Assembly (NCBI GenBank): GCA_936450465.1
Contig: OW388300.1
Location: 45,292,358 to 45,356,357, forward strand
Direction: 5' to 3'
DNA from: Gibbula magus
Lineage: Eukaryota; Mollusca; Gastropoda; Trochida; Trochidae
DNA length: 64,000 nucleotides
Shown: positions 46,301 through 57,056 of the stretch, piece by piece
Position numbering within the stretch: the first letter of the stretch is position 1
Layout of the letters: the number at the start of each line of letters is the position of its first letter
Position numbers and translations under genes: made by a program
Notes under the pieces: model-generated
Told to the model about the DNA's origin: nothing
The model's input: the letters and a program-made list of their open reading frames with translations, nothing else
Databases searched by the model: none

Positions 46301-47100
46301 GATGATTGTGTGCAACCTTCTGCAGTGTCATTCTTGTAGTGATCACTTAAATCAAGCATTTAAAAATATTTTCTTTTCTAGATGCATATCCGTCTCCCTC
46401 TATCTACTTTACAATTTAATATAAACCTCCTATAAATCTCAGAGGCTTTTTTAAAAATGTTTTTCTTTTTTTTCTCTCAAAATTTTAAATTTTACAAAAG
46501 ACATAATTCACATCATAGGGTTAGTGTGAGATTACTGATGTGCCACAAACCACCCCTACCATCTCTATCGATGAATTCCTGCATTAAACAATAATAGACT
46601 ATATAATTACCGCTAGTATCCCACACCGCGTGCCCGTGCCCCTCCTCTCCCTGCCTCAGACTCCTCTCCACATACTCCAGGGGATCCACCCGGGACAGCA
46701 AGATGTCCCGTAATAACGCGATGTACGCTATAGCGAGCCGCAGCGTGTCTATCTTGGACAGGCGCTTCTCGAAGGGAAATGTTGGCACGTGAAGACGGAG
46801 TTCTTCAAACGCAGAGTTAATGTTCAGCATACGCTTCCGCTCTCTAACGTTAGCGGCGAAACGTTGCACCGGGGGGAAAGGCTGTCCGTCTGGGTTTTGA
46901 CGGTAGCACATGCCGTCGTCTTCGTAGCCCTGATCAACCAGGCCCGTGTTCTCACGCTGGGCATAAGCACATGACGGATAATCCGGGGTTTCCATCTGGC
47001 AGGAGGGGTACGTCTCCTCGTAGTTGTAGGTTTGCGGCATGTCCTCACCATCCCGTGGCTCCAGCTCGTGTTGCATGTAGTATGAGTAGGACTGGGCCAT
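41817..47100 (-). CDS. bHLH transcription factor, Ptf1a/Fer group (2 exons, complete)
   Basis: Exon 1 is 47100-46611 (donor GTAATT) and exon 2 is 41920-41817 (acceptor TTTCTACTGCAG); the phase-1 junction rebuilds an Asp codon and gives 197 aa. A Tyr/Glu-rich N-terminus (1-75) precedes a basic helix-loop-helix domain at about residues 79-133. The basic region [13 protein letters not shown] has the E-box-contacting Glu87 and flanking Arg, so it should bind CANNTG DNA as a heterodimer with an E-protein. Helices and loop ([37 protein letters not shown]) are closest, by recall, to Ptf1a, Fer2 and Fer3. The C-terminal [19 protein letters not shown] is a conserved-looking tail that differs from vertebrate Ptf1a, which favours the invertebrate Fer2/HLH-13-like branch. 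In other animals these factors specify neurons and gut or pancreas cells. The exact orthologue is not settled. Confidence 0.93.
42018..42230. mobile_element. Foldback MITE, family M1 (copy 3, in the bHLH intron)
   Basis: Starts AACTTCCCTCCGCAAAG and ends TTTTGCAGAGGGAAGTT; interior CACTGGCTAATTTAAGCC pairs with GGCTTAAACTAGTCAGTG. It sits about 100 bp inside the intron from exon 2. Confidence 0.78.
43363..43440 (-). mobile_element. LINE 3' end with (TCTG)n tail
   Basis: (GACA)n at 43366-43397 followed by GATTGTTTATTTACGTCTCACC; on the minus strand this is an AATAAA-bearing LINE end finishing in TCTG repeats, like 33590-33745 and 14872. Confidence 0.55.
44808..44935. repeat. 31-bp minisatellite, about 4 copies
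   Basis: Unit GACTACATTTACTAACAGTC followed by TTACATTATTA; starts at 44832, 44863 and so on, with small changes. Confidence 0.9.
45281..45405. repeat. Tandem duplication of about 60 bp
   Basis: GTTACTCTTATTTTACAC..ACATTATTTCAAAATGACA occurs twice in a row; a third, weaker relative (GTTTCTCTTATTTTAGAC) is near 45531. Confidence 0.85.
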
Positions 47101-47418
47101 CCCTGGAGGTAACGCTGTTCGGAGATTATCCGACAGAATGCTGGTTATGACAACGTTTAGAGAACTGAGATCTAACGTGGAACCAATCCAAGGATAATAA
47201 TTCGATACTTGTTAATCTTCAAAGAGTGAATTCTGGAACGTCCTTTCAGTACGACAGTTTCAAATTCAAGATTTCCATTTCAATAGAATAAGCCACTCTG
47301 TAACCAAGATGCTAAGTCGTCAATAGCGGAACCGTTATTCCGACAAAACGGTACTAGTCGTTTAATGGACTTTGTGTCAACAGAGCTATTCTCAGTGTAA
47401 TTGATCAAATGATCGCTG

Positions 47419-47434
47419 ATTGGTTTATATACCG
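47419..47434 (-). promoter_or_regulatory. TATA box of the bHLH gene
   Basis: The minus strand reads GGTATATAAACCAAT about 330 bases upstream of the bHLH ATG. TATATAAA is a strong TATA box and would place transcription start about 300 bases before the start codon. The adjoining CCAAT lies downstream of the TATA box, not in the usual upstream place. Confidence 0.5.
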
Positions 47435-47439
47435 GGCAA

Positions 47440-50040
47440 CTTTATTCTATTCAGACATGTCAAAACCAACTGGAACGTCATCAGCTCCAATCCTCCCCGG
47501 CGGCGTCAGTATCGCCTCTGTCGCTACAAGATGTGCCTGCTATGGAGCAGTCTTTATCCCTCACCACGGGTCGTCTCGGCGCTTTCCTAAACACTGGACA
47601 ATTGGCCCTCATTTGGTTAGGGACCTCGCATGCCAAATCCTCTTACACATTCTGTGGACCATTGCCCTTGGGGTCCGGGCGTACCATCGAGGGAGGGACC
47701 TCGCCCCTTAACGCTAAGCCTTGTCCCCCTAAACCCCCTCCCTCATTGAAGGAGAAACTCTCACTTAACTCAATGCTGCCATGTACGACCATCAAGTCTC
47801 CCATAATCCTCAGGGAGGTATGTCATCCGTTTAAGATAGGATCCCTACCCCTCTTTCCTCTCTCCCAGAGAAGACCCCCACCCCTCCCCTTCACTCCTCT
47901 CGGTAAAGTACCAACCCCCAGCCCTTCTCACGTTCCTACTCCTCTCAGCTTTTCAGTGCCGTACGTTCTTTGAATGGAACTGGTCAGATGTAAATTGACA
48001 GGAAATGTTCGTTTTGGCACGCGTAGTGTGTAACGGTGAAGGCATGTTCGTGGAAAATAAGGAAATGAAATGGTTCATAGTGCTGATAGCTGAAGGTACT
48101 TGAGTTAATCTCTTTGTGATAATATTATCGCTCACACTCTGAACAGAAACATTTCATGAGGTTTGTTTCTTTGTTTTAAGATTTTAAAATTCATACGTTC
48201 GTTGTAATAAACTAAAAAAATATGCTGTTAGTTATGTTCACAATTTTAAAATTTCATTCTCTATTTTTTAAGGTTCTCATAACTTGTAACCAACTAACGA
48301 TTTATTCACATTAGAGAAATACTTGTACATTTTGTCACATCATAAATATTTATATTATGCAAAGGCACAATCGAATAACTTTCCCGCATGTGAATGTACT
48401 TAATTGAATGAGATTAATAAGGGTCAGGTGAAATTTATGGAAAATAATTTGTATATTACTGCTACAATTAGTTTCCTCTCACTGTAAATGAAATAATTAT
48501 GCTCAATATTTATTCCATTTCTCACCATGTGTTTCCTGAGAATATCAAAATACGTACACTACATTTAACCTTTAAGGAACTACTTTTCAGTCTTACAGTT
48601 TTGTAGCTTTGTTAAACATATGTTTTTCTTGTTAACTTCATAAAAAAAAGTTTATTATTATTATAATAATTATTTATTATTATTATTATTAAAAATAGTG
48701 GATATTGCAACGAGAGCAATTGTCGTGTCGGCATTTTTAAATTTGAATGAATAACCTTATACTCTTAAACTTTTAAACTAACTTTATATAGAACTTTATA
48801 TAAATTAGTGCATCAATGTTATGTCTATTCTCTTCGTGCCATTACACAAATCCATTTATATTTGCATGTAATAATTTAGAAACATTCCTAAATGCATTAA
48901 AAGTGCATCATCGTTTCCTCTCTATGAAACAAAACTTTTGAATTACCATTGATGTAAAATCAGTCTTTTAGTAACCTTATTTTCATTTTTAGGAAATCCG
49001 TTGTAGTTTTCTTTATTATGTCTCTGAATGTGAAACAGTTTCGTGTTTTCAAGTAAGAAATATGTGTTATTCCTTTTTAAAAAAAAAAAAACCCAATGAT
49101 ATTTTAAATTTAGATTAGGACATCGATATTTTAATTTTAAAAAATTCATTTTATGAGATAAATGTAGTTTTTTTTATTTATTTAATCTATTGTATTAAAA
49201 CATATATATCGTTTTCTGCTTTTAACGAATTGAAACAATCGAACCTTCCTCGCGTATAGCTATATATTTTGTTGGAATAAAATATCTTTGTCTCTTATAT
49301 TTCTCTTTTTTTCATTTTTCTGACTTGACATTTTATAATTCAGAAATTAAGAATTGTTTAATTTCATGAGAAATACACACACTATATATGGCAATGCTTT
49401 CTTAAATAATTTGAAGCATAATGCTGACATTTGGATAACAAAATTTAATTCACACATGTCTATGGTGTCGTAATAAGAAATGTTTCATGACAAATACAAA
49501 AAAATACTCTCTTAAATAATTTGAAACACAATATTGTCAGTTTACTCCAACAAACAACGAATTAGCTTTAAAATAATAAAATCCGTATAATGTTACGAAC
49601 GAAGTTTCATGAACTAAATGTTAAAGATGCATACTTATGTTAACCCTGATATCTAGCTTTATACGTTTAATTAATTTTTTCTTAAATTTGTCGACGCATC
49701 CCGACATAATCAAACTTTTATGATGTCTTCATGAGCCATAAATGTGTTATACAGTGTGCATATCACAAAACGTTATCAGCACAATTAGCTGCAGTCTATT
49801 GTCTGAGTCTATCGAAAATTAACACCGAAACCGCTGTGAATGCAGTTTAGTGTGTATATAAAATTTTATCTACAGCACGATTAAGTTCCCTGGTGTATTT
49901 CATTTTCTTATACATTTTCTTAACATGTGACCTTGTTCAACTTCATTGACATTTAAAAATACGTTCAATAATTTTAGATTTGAAATGTGCACATGCATGC
50001 ATAATTTCATTTTAAAAAGCTTATGAATATATATATATAT
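47440..50040. other. Intergenic DNA upstream of the bHLH gene
   Basis: A C-rich stretch at about 47690-47950 (CCCCCACCCCTCCCC) lies near the promoter; beyond that the DNA is strongly AT-rich with ATT repeats at 48650-48692. A 146-codon frame at 47533-47973 is a by-product of the C-rich composition. Confidence 0.45.
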
Positions 50041-50094
50041 TAAAATTTGAAGGAACATTATTATGGTGAGGTAGATGAAAATGACGATGATATA

Positions 50095-50560
50095 ATGATG
50101 ATGACGACGACGATGCAGATTCTAAACGAGGATGATAATACTGAACATAATTATTATCATGGTGATTATTATCATGGTGATTATTATCATGGTGATTATT
50201 ATCATGGTGATTGTTACCACGGTGATTATTATCATGGTGATTATTATCATGGTGATTATTACCACGGTGATTATTATCATGGTGATTATTATCATGGTGA
50301 TTATTACCACGGTGATTATTATCATGGTGATTATTACCACAGTGATTATTATCATGGTGAGTATTACCATGGTGATTACCATGGTGATTGTTACCACGGT
50401 GATTGTTACCACGGTGATTATTATCATGGTGATTATTACCACGGTGATTATTATCATGATGATTATTACCATGATGATTATTACCATGATGATTACTACC
50501 ATGGTGATTATTATCACGATGATCATTATCATGATGATTATTACCATAGTTATTATATGA
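50095..50560 (+). repeat. 15-bp minisatellite (GATTATTATCATGGT)n, open in several frames
   Basis: About 26 units, mostly GGTGATTATTATCAT with C and D variants (TACCAC, GATGAT). Because 15 is a multiple of three, the frame from ATG 50095 stays open to 50667 (about 190 aa) and reads as DYYHG pentapeptides after an acidic leader. Other frames and the minus strand are open too, giving simple hydrophobic repeats. No signal peptide, splice site or conserved flank supports a protein, so it is called a repeat. Confidence 0.9.
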
Positions 50561-52880
50561 TGATTAGTATCATGAGCGACGATAAAATTGTGCTGATGGT
50601 GATGATGCTGACGGCGGCGATTCTGATGTTAACTGTAACTGGTTTAAATGACAGCGCATGCCAATAAATAACAGCTAATTAGATCAGTGTACAACAGAAA
50701 TGCCAGACAGATCCAGTACAGTTCATAGCGTAGTGAAGCCACGATGTTCATGTCACTCCATTGTTGCCATCAGTGTCAACACCATCAGACCAGCACATCA
50801 ATGTAGTTGGCTTAAAGGGCGCAGTACGGGGTTCAAATCCTCGTTTTGTTAATAGAAATACGACAGCTCCTCACACCACATCATCAGTCAGAGGTCAAGT
50901 GATGTCGTGTGCCGAAACCAATGGCAGACACTGTAGGGAGCCTCGATACACGGCGAATACAATGGACGTGACAATGTCTTGTTAGTTAGCACATTGAGGC
51001 GGGTTAGATCGGTGGCTCTTAATTACACATACAATGTGTCTCGTGCAGTGGTTGTGTTCATAAAAACTACACATTTTGAGGTTTGTTTTTATATGGACCC
51101 AAACTTACCTATTTTTCTAATTAGGGGTGTAATTTTCAGTTCCCAAAGTGCCTACACAACTTTAGTAGGCACATTGGGATGATTAGCACATTAATCCCAA
51201 TACGTGTGGCCGCGTGTGTTGATGATTGTATATGCTTAACAATAAGTATTCTCAATTGTCTTGATTAGTTCTTGATACTTGTAGTCAACTGTACAGATCT
51301 TGAAACAATATCGAAATCATATCATGTCTATCGATTTTAGATTTTCAGTCTTGATCTCGTTCAATTTCATAAGGATGATCATTTCAGTGATTGAGAAAAA
51401 GAGATACCGTATATCATACAAATGTACAAGTGTTTGTTTGTTTGTGGTGGCCGTTTTGAGTATATGTTTTATGTTTTTTTATTTAATTAAAAGTATTTAT
51501 TGCTTGATAATACAGCACACTAAAAGATAGTAGAAAGTGCATTGTAACTAACTTAATTCTTTCTATAAAATGTATCATAGTCTTACTCCAGGCTCAGCGA
51601 GCTTATACCAGGAAGAGTATTTGAACAACCTCGCTTCCACTCATTCTATCCCATTGAGGAGTAAGAATATGCCCCGAAACATAACCAATATTGTTTTCCT
51701 AACCAAACTATAATCCTAAAGGAACAGTTATTCCATTCAAGCGATATATTGTAGCAATAGAACGCAGAGATATGCACAATTAATTTTACCAACACATCAT
51801 TATGGTGTGGAATTTTTAACCAAAAGAGGACATCAACGCATATCATCATATCAAAACCATGATAAACACAACATAAACTCAGAATTATATAAATTTAAAT
51901 TCTGTATAACATTCATTACGGTCCTTGAGCTCGGCTGTAGTCTTCTGATCTGTCATGTATTATTCTTATATCATCCTTTTTTTCTTCAAAATATGTCATT
52001 GCAGTTTGAATTTATTTCTAGGAATAACATCTAATTTGGATAAAAAAAATTGAATAAAGATGATAGGAGCAGAGAAGATAGAAAGTGCATTAAGGCCATA
52101 AAATCTGTTCACATGGAAGCTACAGACAAAATACTCGCCTAATTTCCCAAGCCTCCCCTCTGGGTATGTAAATTCGTGCGGATGTTTCCACAACTTCCAC
52201 AATAGTGTTACCAGGGCAAAAGCAACATCGAATTAATGTTTTCAGATTAACAGCTCGACCAAATGCTTAACATCGTCCCTCCGAGTACAAGAGGGTTTGA
52301 CGTCGGCAGCAGAACGTCTCGTATCCTTTCACCCCGTCTCTCTACCCCCGGGCGGAGATTCAAGGGGGTCGGGATTATGGTCGTACTGTTGCAGAAGCTC
52401 TTTACTGCTCTGCATGTTAAACGTTTATTTAAACTCTGACAACTTAATAAGACTACGATTTTAAAATTTGAAATGTAGATTGACAAAATAAATAAATAAA
52501 TAAATATTATTAAATAAATAAATAATTAAATAATTAAATAATTAAATAAATAAATTGCAAGATATACATCAGACCTAGATTTTCGAAGCTCTCCTAGCGC
52601 TAAGATTGAGATGGATATTTCTTCAAGAATATTTCATTTTCATTTTAACATCATTTTATATATAGGTACTGAATTTTGGAACTGAATATTTTACGCATTA
52701 AAAAACGGGTGTGTTTTTTTGGGGCAGAGATAACGATTCGAGTAATACATCTTTATTTAGTGTACCAAACCAAATTGAATAATTTGTAATTTTTACTTTT
52801 TGAAATAAAAAATTATTCATCAAAAGTTCCAACCTATTCCAAATGTTTTTGGTTTAAATTTACCAATACTGTGTGGACTT
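50561..52880. other. Intergenic DNA with simple repeats
   Basis: A B-box-like GGTTCAAATCC at 50829 may be an old SINE head. A 15-bp stem hairpin TCCCAAAGTGCCTAC / GTAGGCACATTGGGA is at 51139-51179. An (AAAT)n/(AATT)n block is at 52485-52556. No gene recognised. Confidence 0.5.
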
Positions 52881-52884
52881 AGAA

Positions 52885-53085
52885 CGGGGTTCCGTTTCAT
52901 AACAGCGAGCGCTTATAATCGCTCATTGATTGCTCAATGTAGCACTCAAGTAGCGCTCATTCTCTCCTGAACGACACGGTGCAAAACCTCAAAGTTTTGC
53001 TCGCTTTGCTACGTAGCGCTGCATTGAGCAATCGCTAATTGAGCGATTACTTTGAAACCTCTCTTGAACACGGTCCTGATGAATG
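52885..53085 (-). mobile_element. Foldback MITE, family M3 (copy 2, inverted)
   Basis: GGGTTCCGTTTCATAACAGC at the left, AAACCTCTCTTGAACACGG at the right, with GCTCAATGTAGCACTC, GAACGACACGGTGC and CTACGTAGCGCTGCATTGAG inside. It is the reverse-complement relative of 5112-5355 without the triplicated 12-mer. Confidence 0.78.
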
Positions 53086-53546
53086 TCCGCCCACTGCACC
53101 ACGGAGGAAGCGTACTTATATAAATAAACACTTTTAATCTTATGTCTAGAATAATGAATCTAAAATTTTAGTATTTGAAATAAGATCTCACTAAAAAAAC
53201 TCATTGAATTTCGAAAAAGCGTTTAGATGTATAATTAAGTATTTACAATGTATATACATAGGTATAATAATACCTACAAAGTGTACGTGTTTGTCAGCAA
53301 TCGTTAGTCTTGTTACAAGTTAAAGTGGAATTCTGTTTATCATGTCTTTAATAAAAAAAATAAATAACGCGAGGTTACTGGCAAGATGACGGGTGCTGTA
53401 ATGAGCATTACCATAGACTGACAAGAAATCCTCAACAAAGATTATTAACTATCACATTAACATGATCATAATTCAGGATCAGATTCAGGGTCAAAGGAGT
53501 ATAAAATCTAGCAGTAGTACCCAAGGGGTATCACCGGACTCATACC
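53086..53546. other. Intergenic DNA, nothing recognised
   Basis: AT-rich, no repeat or coding signal. Confidence 0.45.
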
Positions 53547-53751
53547 AAGTTCCCTACGCAAATCATAACTCTTGTCAGTATCACTAAGTGGCTCATTTAA
53601 GCCTTTCCGCATTTCCTAAAGGTTTCCGTGCTTTGAAATAAGAGCAAACTATGCATTTAAATTGTTATCCTAGCACGGAAAAGTAAGGGAAATACTGCAA
53701 GGCTTAAATAAGCCAGTTATGAAAACTGACAAAATTTGCGTAGGGAAGTTT
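53547..53751. mobile_element. Foldback MITE, family M1 (copy 4)
   Basis: Ends AAGTTCCCTACGCAAATC and ATTTGCGTAGGGAAGTTT; interior GGCTCATTTAAGCCTTTCCG pairs with CTGCAAGGCTTAAATAAGCC and TTTCCGTGCTTTG with CTAGCACGGAAA. It is the best-preserved copy. Confidence 0.85.
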
Positions 53752-54597
53752 GACCCATACCAGAGTACCTACAGTTCAAGGAGATTATAGAGATTTTTAT
53801 TCTTTATATCCAAATTTTACTAACGGAAGCAAAACACGAAAGAAGTAACAACTAGATCTTAAAGGTGTGAAATCTACTGTATTTACTCAATTAGATTAGG
53901 TCACTCACAGGACCAGTTTCACAAGAGCACAGAGGCTTCAAATACAACACTCCCAAAACCAGTAACTTGACGATCTGACGAGCTGTCGCCCCAAAGATTC
54001 ATTCACCGAACTCTCACCGACACACGTATCTCTGTATCTTAGACACAATTAATTGCTGATCGTCTAATCATGTGTGTGTGCAGATTCGCTTCTTTTCATT
54101 CCGTATCGCTTATTTACGATGCACATTCGTGTCTTTATGTGTGCATTTCGATTCTTTTTCTTTGGTAGGCCTGGTCCTGTCTGTTAGTAAATTTCATTGT
54201 GGAGTGGGAGAATGATAACTCGGTTTCGCTTGGACCCATGCTTGGGCAACAGAGGGAGTCAGTGTTGATTAAATGCAACTTTGCATTAATTCATTTGAAC
54301 TTTTTAATTCGATTATGTGGTCTTTTTACGTGCTTATGTTGGGAAATATTTTCACGGAAGCTTCCTTGAAACTGGTGTTGAGTATGCTTGACATAATTAC
54401 GCTATTTAAACGCCATACAAAAGAGTATTGTGGCATAGTGCCTTTATAAGGTCACTGTAATCGATGTGTCGCATATCATGTGTATTTTGTTATGTACACT
54501 GAAAAATATGAAGAAAATAAAAATATAAATAAAAGTATTTATATTATTGTTAAGTTAAAGGGTACACATCTCATCACAGAACCCGATAAACAGTTAT

Positions 54598-55040
54598 GAC
54601 GCGACGTGTATAAAGCGACAATATTGTGGAACTCTTCAGTATGAGAGGTAGATTTTGAGAGTACAGAGAGCAAGATTGTTGACCATTCCATCATTGTACC
54701 ATATTAAAAACCTAATGCTTTAAAACCGAAACGTCGTATCTCATTGCAGTAAAGCAGTTGCAAATCCATAAACCTTGTATTTCATTATTTAACCAACTTC
54801 TAAATACCTCTCAAAGAGGTTTTACTATCGCTAATCAGTCAGATCACTTGAACTACCATCGTGTGGCCATGTAATGTGAAGACCTTAAAATGGTCGCTCG
54901 ATGGGAATGGCCAGGCTCGCATGGCTTAACCGAGCCATATAGATTCGTTTTAGAATTTTTGTTATTGATTCAGGATTATAAGTTAGCCATTGGTAACCCG
55001 TTTTTACCTTTTTGTGAAAGCAATTTATTTCAGTAAAAAG
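54598..55040 (+). repeat. Dispersed repeat D, copy 2, with an insertion
   Basis: Matches 33765-34095 in the same orientation, except that about 54712-54832 is extra. The extra piece carries ACCGAAACGTCG, CAGTAAAGCAGTTGCAAATCC, similar in order to the end of the Penelope-type motifs at 13018 and 13805, so it may be a small Penelope-like end. Confidence 0.72.
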
Positions 55041-55502
55041 GGGGTGCTAACACACCTAAAACAGTAATTTGTGTTCTCCTATTGTTGCTAAAAAATGCAT
55101 AACCGTATTGTTCAGTAGAAAGCGTCAGAGGAAAGATTGTGGTTTAAATTAGGTTTAATAAGATGTCTTTATAAATTATAACGTAGCCCAGTCTGTACAC
55201 TCACTGCATGGGAGTAACAGAATGAATAATAATATGCACCAACTTTGTCATTAGAGCGTGGTAAGGATACGTATGATCAGTGCTTTCAATGAAAACAGGT
55301 GCTGCGGTATCAATCGTTATCTCCTTTTGATATCAGGATAACATTACATCTTCATTTACACTGGTCTGATATTGCTGGAAGGTTGCTGGAACTAGGTATT
55401 CGATCCTGCATTACGTTAGTAGGAGTCAATGTTAACCTAAGGTTGATTTATGAAAGTTGTCCAAGATCTCATTTCCAATCCAATATTCTCAATTGTCCGA
55501 GT

Positions 55503-56972
55503 CTATTTGTCGAGCAGATTTTTAATACTCTGAGGTAGCATGGTCTTGGCCCCTGGTTTTGGACGCTCCACAACCCGGAAATGAAACCCTTCTGAACCTT
55601 CCAATAGAGGGAGCTCGTGCTGCCAGCTGAAGAGAGCGCCATCTGTCGTCTCGGCGAACGGGTTGATCTCGATAACCCAGAGTTTCTTCCCTTGAAGAAC
55701 ATATCGAAATATAATGTACCAATCAGTTGATAACATATATGCAATGTATAAATCACAAAAAAACTCATTTCTGTCCCATATCCTTTTTTTCTTCTAGATG
55801 CCCTTCAGCGGTATTTATAGTTTAAACTGGTATTGATCTCCTCCTTATATAAACAACACATTCATGGAAACTGAACAAACTTATATCGAAAACGGAGTAA
55901 ATTGCAGATTCCGTGAATAGTAACTAAAATAAAAAAAATAAAAATATCTTATTATTAAGGACCAGTTTCACTTACTATATCTACCTAGCTTTCATCATCT
56001 GAAAAGTCATTGAGTTCTTGAATGTGTTGAGAATTTGAGAATCTTATTAACTAAACCATTTGGACAAAGCTACTAACCATCTTCACAAACTGCAAAGTCA
56101 ACGATATAGTTCGGAGGGAAGTCGTGATCTCGCAGCCTTGGCTTCACCTCATCCAGGAAATATTTACACACCATATCTTTGAGGTCGTCCTTCTGGCATT
56201 TCAGTCTTTGAGAAAATATCAGATAGTTGTACTGAGACAAGGCTACCAGATTCCCATCAAACACAAATCCCCGGAACTCCATGTCCACGTCAATCTCAAC
56301 AAACTTCCTCACCACAAAGTTTTCTTCAAACCGATCTTCAATTTCCACAGCGAGAAGCATGTCCTGGTACATCCTTTCACTCCTCAGGACCATGTCCAAA
56401 GCTTCCCCAGCAGTTTTAACCTTCATGCCTTCAAAGACAGCCTGCAATAAACACGTGATCTGGGTATTTTCGGATTCTTGTTCCGCTTCCGGTTGCGCAG
56501 AGAGATACCTCTTGTACAAATCTTTGAATCTTCTTTGTGCCATTGGTGCGTCTTTGGCACTTCGACTTGATGTCTTAACAAATGCGAAACCATCTTTCTT
56601 AGTGAATGTTTTCATCACAGTTTCTAATCGTTCAGTAACATCGTCAATAACGGCCTTCCTTTCAGGACTAAGATGTTCTCTCCAATCTATTTCACTGATA
56701 CTTTCCGTTCCAATGTTTCTGTAGAGTTCCTCATAGATGGCTATAAAGAGACGTGATTCTTCGATTTTCAAGGGACACAGCTCTGTCGGGAACGTAAGGT
56801 CCTTGAGAAGGTCCATCCATTTTTCGAAGTTTACGTCCAGGACAGAGTTTTGGTACAGAGTTATCTCCTCTTGACTGATATAACCGGCAGTTTTGGGACT
56901 GGAGAAATCTTTAATAGGTTCGGTCACTTTTCGAAGTTTCTTGTTCTTAAGTTGTTCTGAAAATGACGCCAT
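55503..56972 (-). CDS. CDC123/D123-like ATP-grasp protein (2 coding exons, complete)
   Basis: Coding exon 1 is 56972-56078 (donor GTTAGT) and exon 2 is 55690-55503 (acceptor TTCTTCAAG); the phase-1 junction makes a Gly codon and gives 360 aa. The start MASFSEQLKNK is chosen because an acceptor (TTCTTTCAG) lies only 12 bases upstream, so the longer frame to 56999 runs into an intron. The C-terminal half has the D123/ATP-grasp signature: VDMEFRGFVFDGNLVALSQY, then YIVDFAVCEDG and WVIEINPFAETTDGALFSW. E306 and N308 are in the position of the metal-binding residues before NPF. CDC123 is a cytosolic ATP-grasp protein that helps assemble translation factor eIF2, but this protein has a different N-terminal half, so it is a paralogue or related family (R2K-type ATP-grasp), and its substrate is unknown. 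Expected length of CDC123 is about 336 aa. Confidence 0.88.
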
Positions 56973-57056
56973 TTTAATTGGTTCCTGAAAGAACAACATT
57001 CAATAGTGAAACAATGTGTATGACCCAATAACATCCTACAAAACTTTAACATCTTA

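Larger units (their letters stand above)
42231..46608 (-). other. bHLH gene intron, AT-rich
   Basis: Most of the 4.7 kb intron is AT-rich with no exon-like frame. It holds a LINE tail with (GACA)n at 43366-43397, a 31-bp minisatellite at 44808 and a 60-bp duplication at 45281. Confidence 0.6.

Noticed and set aside
47533..47973. 146-residue proline-rich protein upstream of the bHLH gene
   Set aside because: The frame follows the C-rich composition and overlaps the likely promoter flank.
56973..56999. Longer start for the ATP-grasp protein (nine extra residues)
   Set aside because: The extra codons include a polypyrimidine tract and CAG acceptor, so they are most likely intron.
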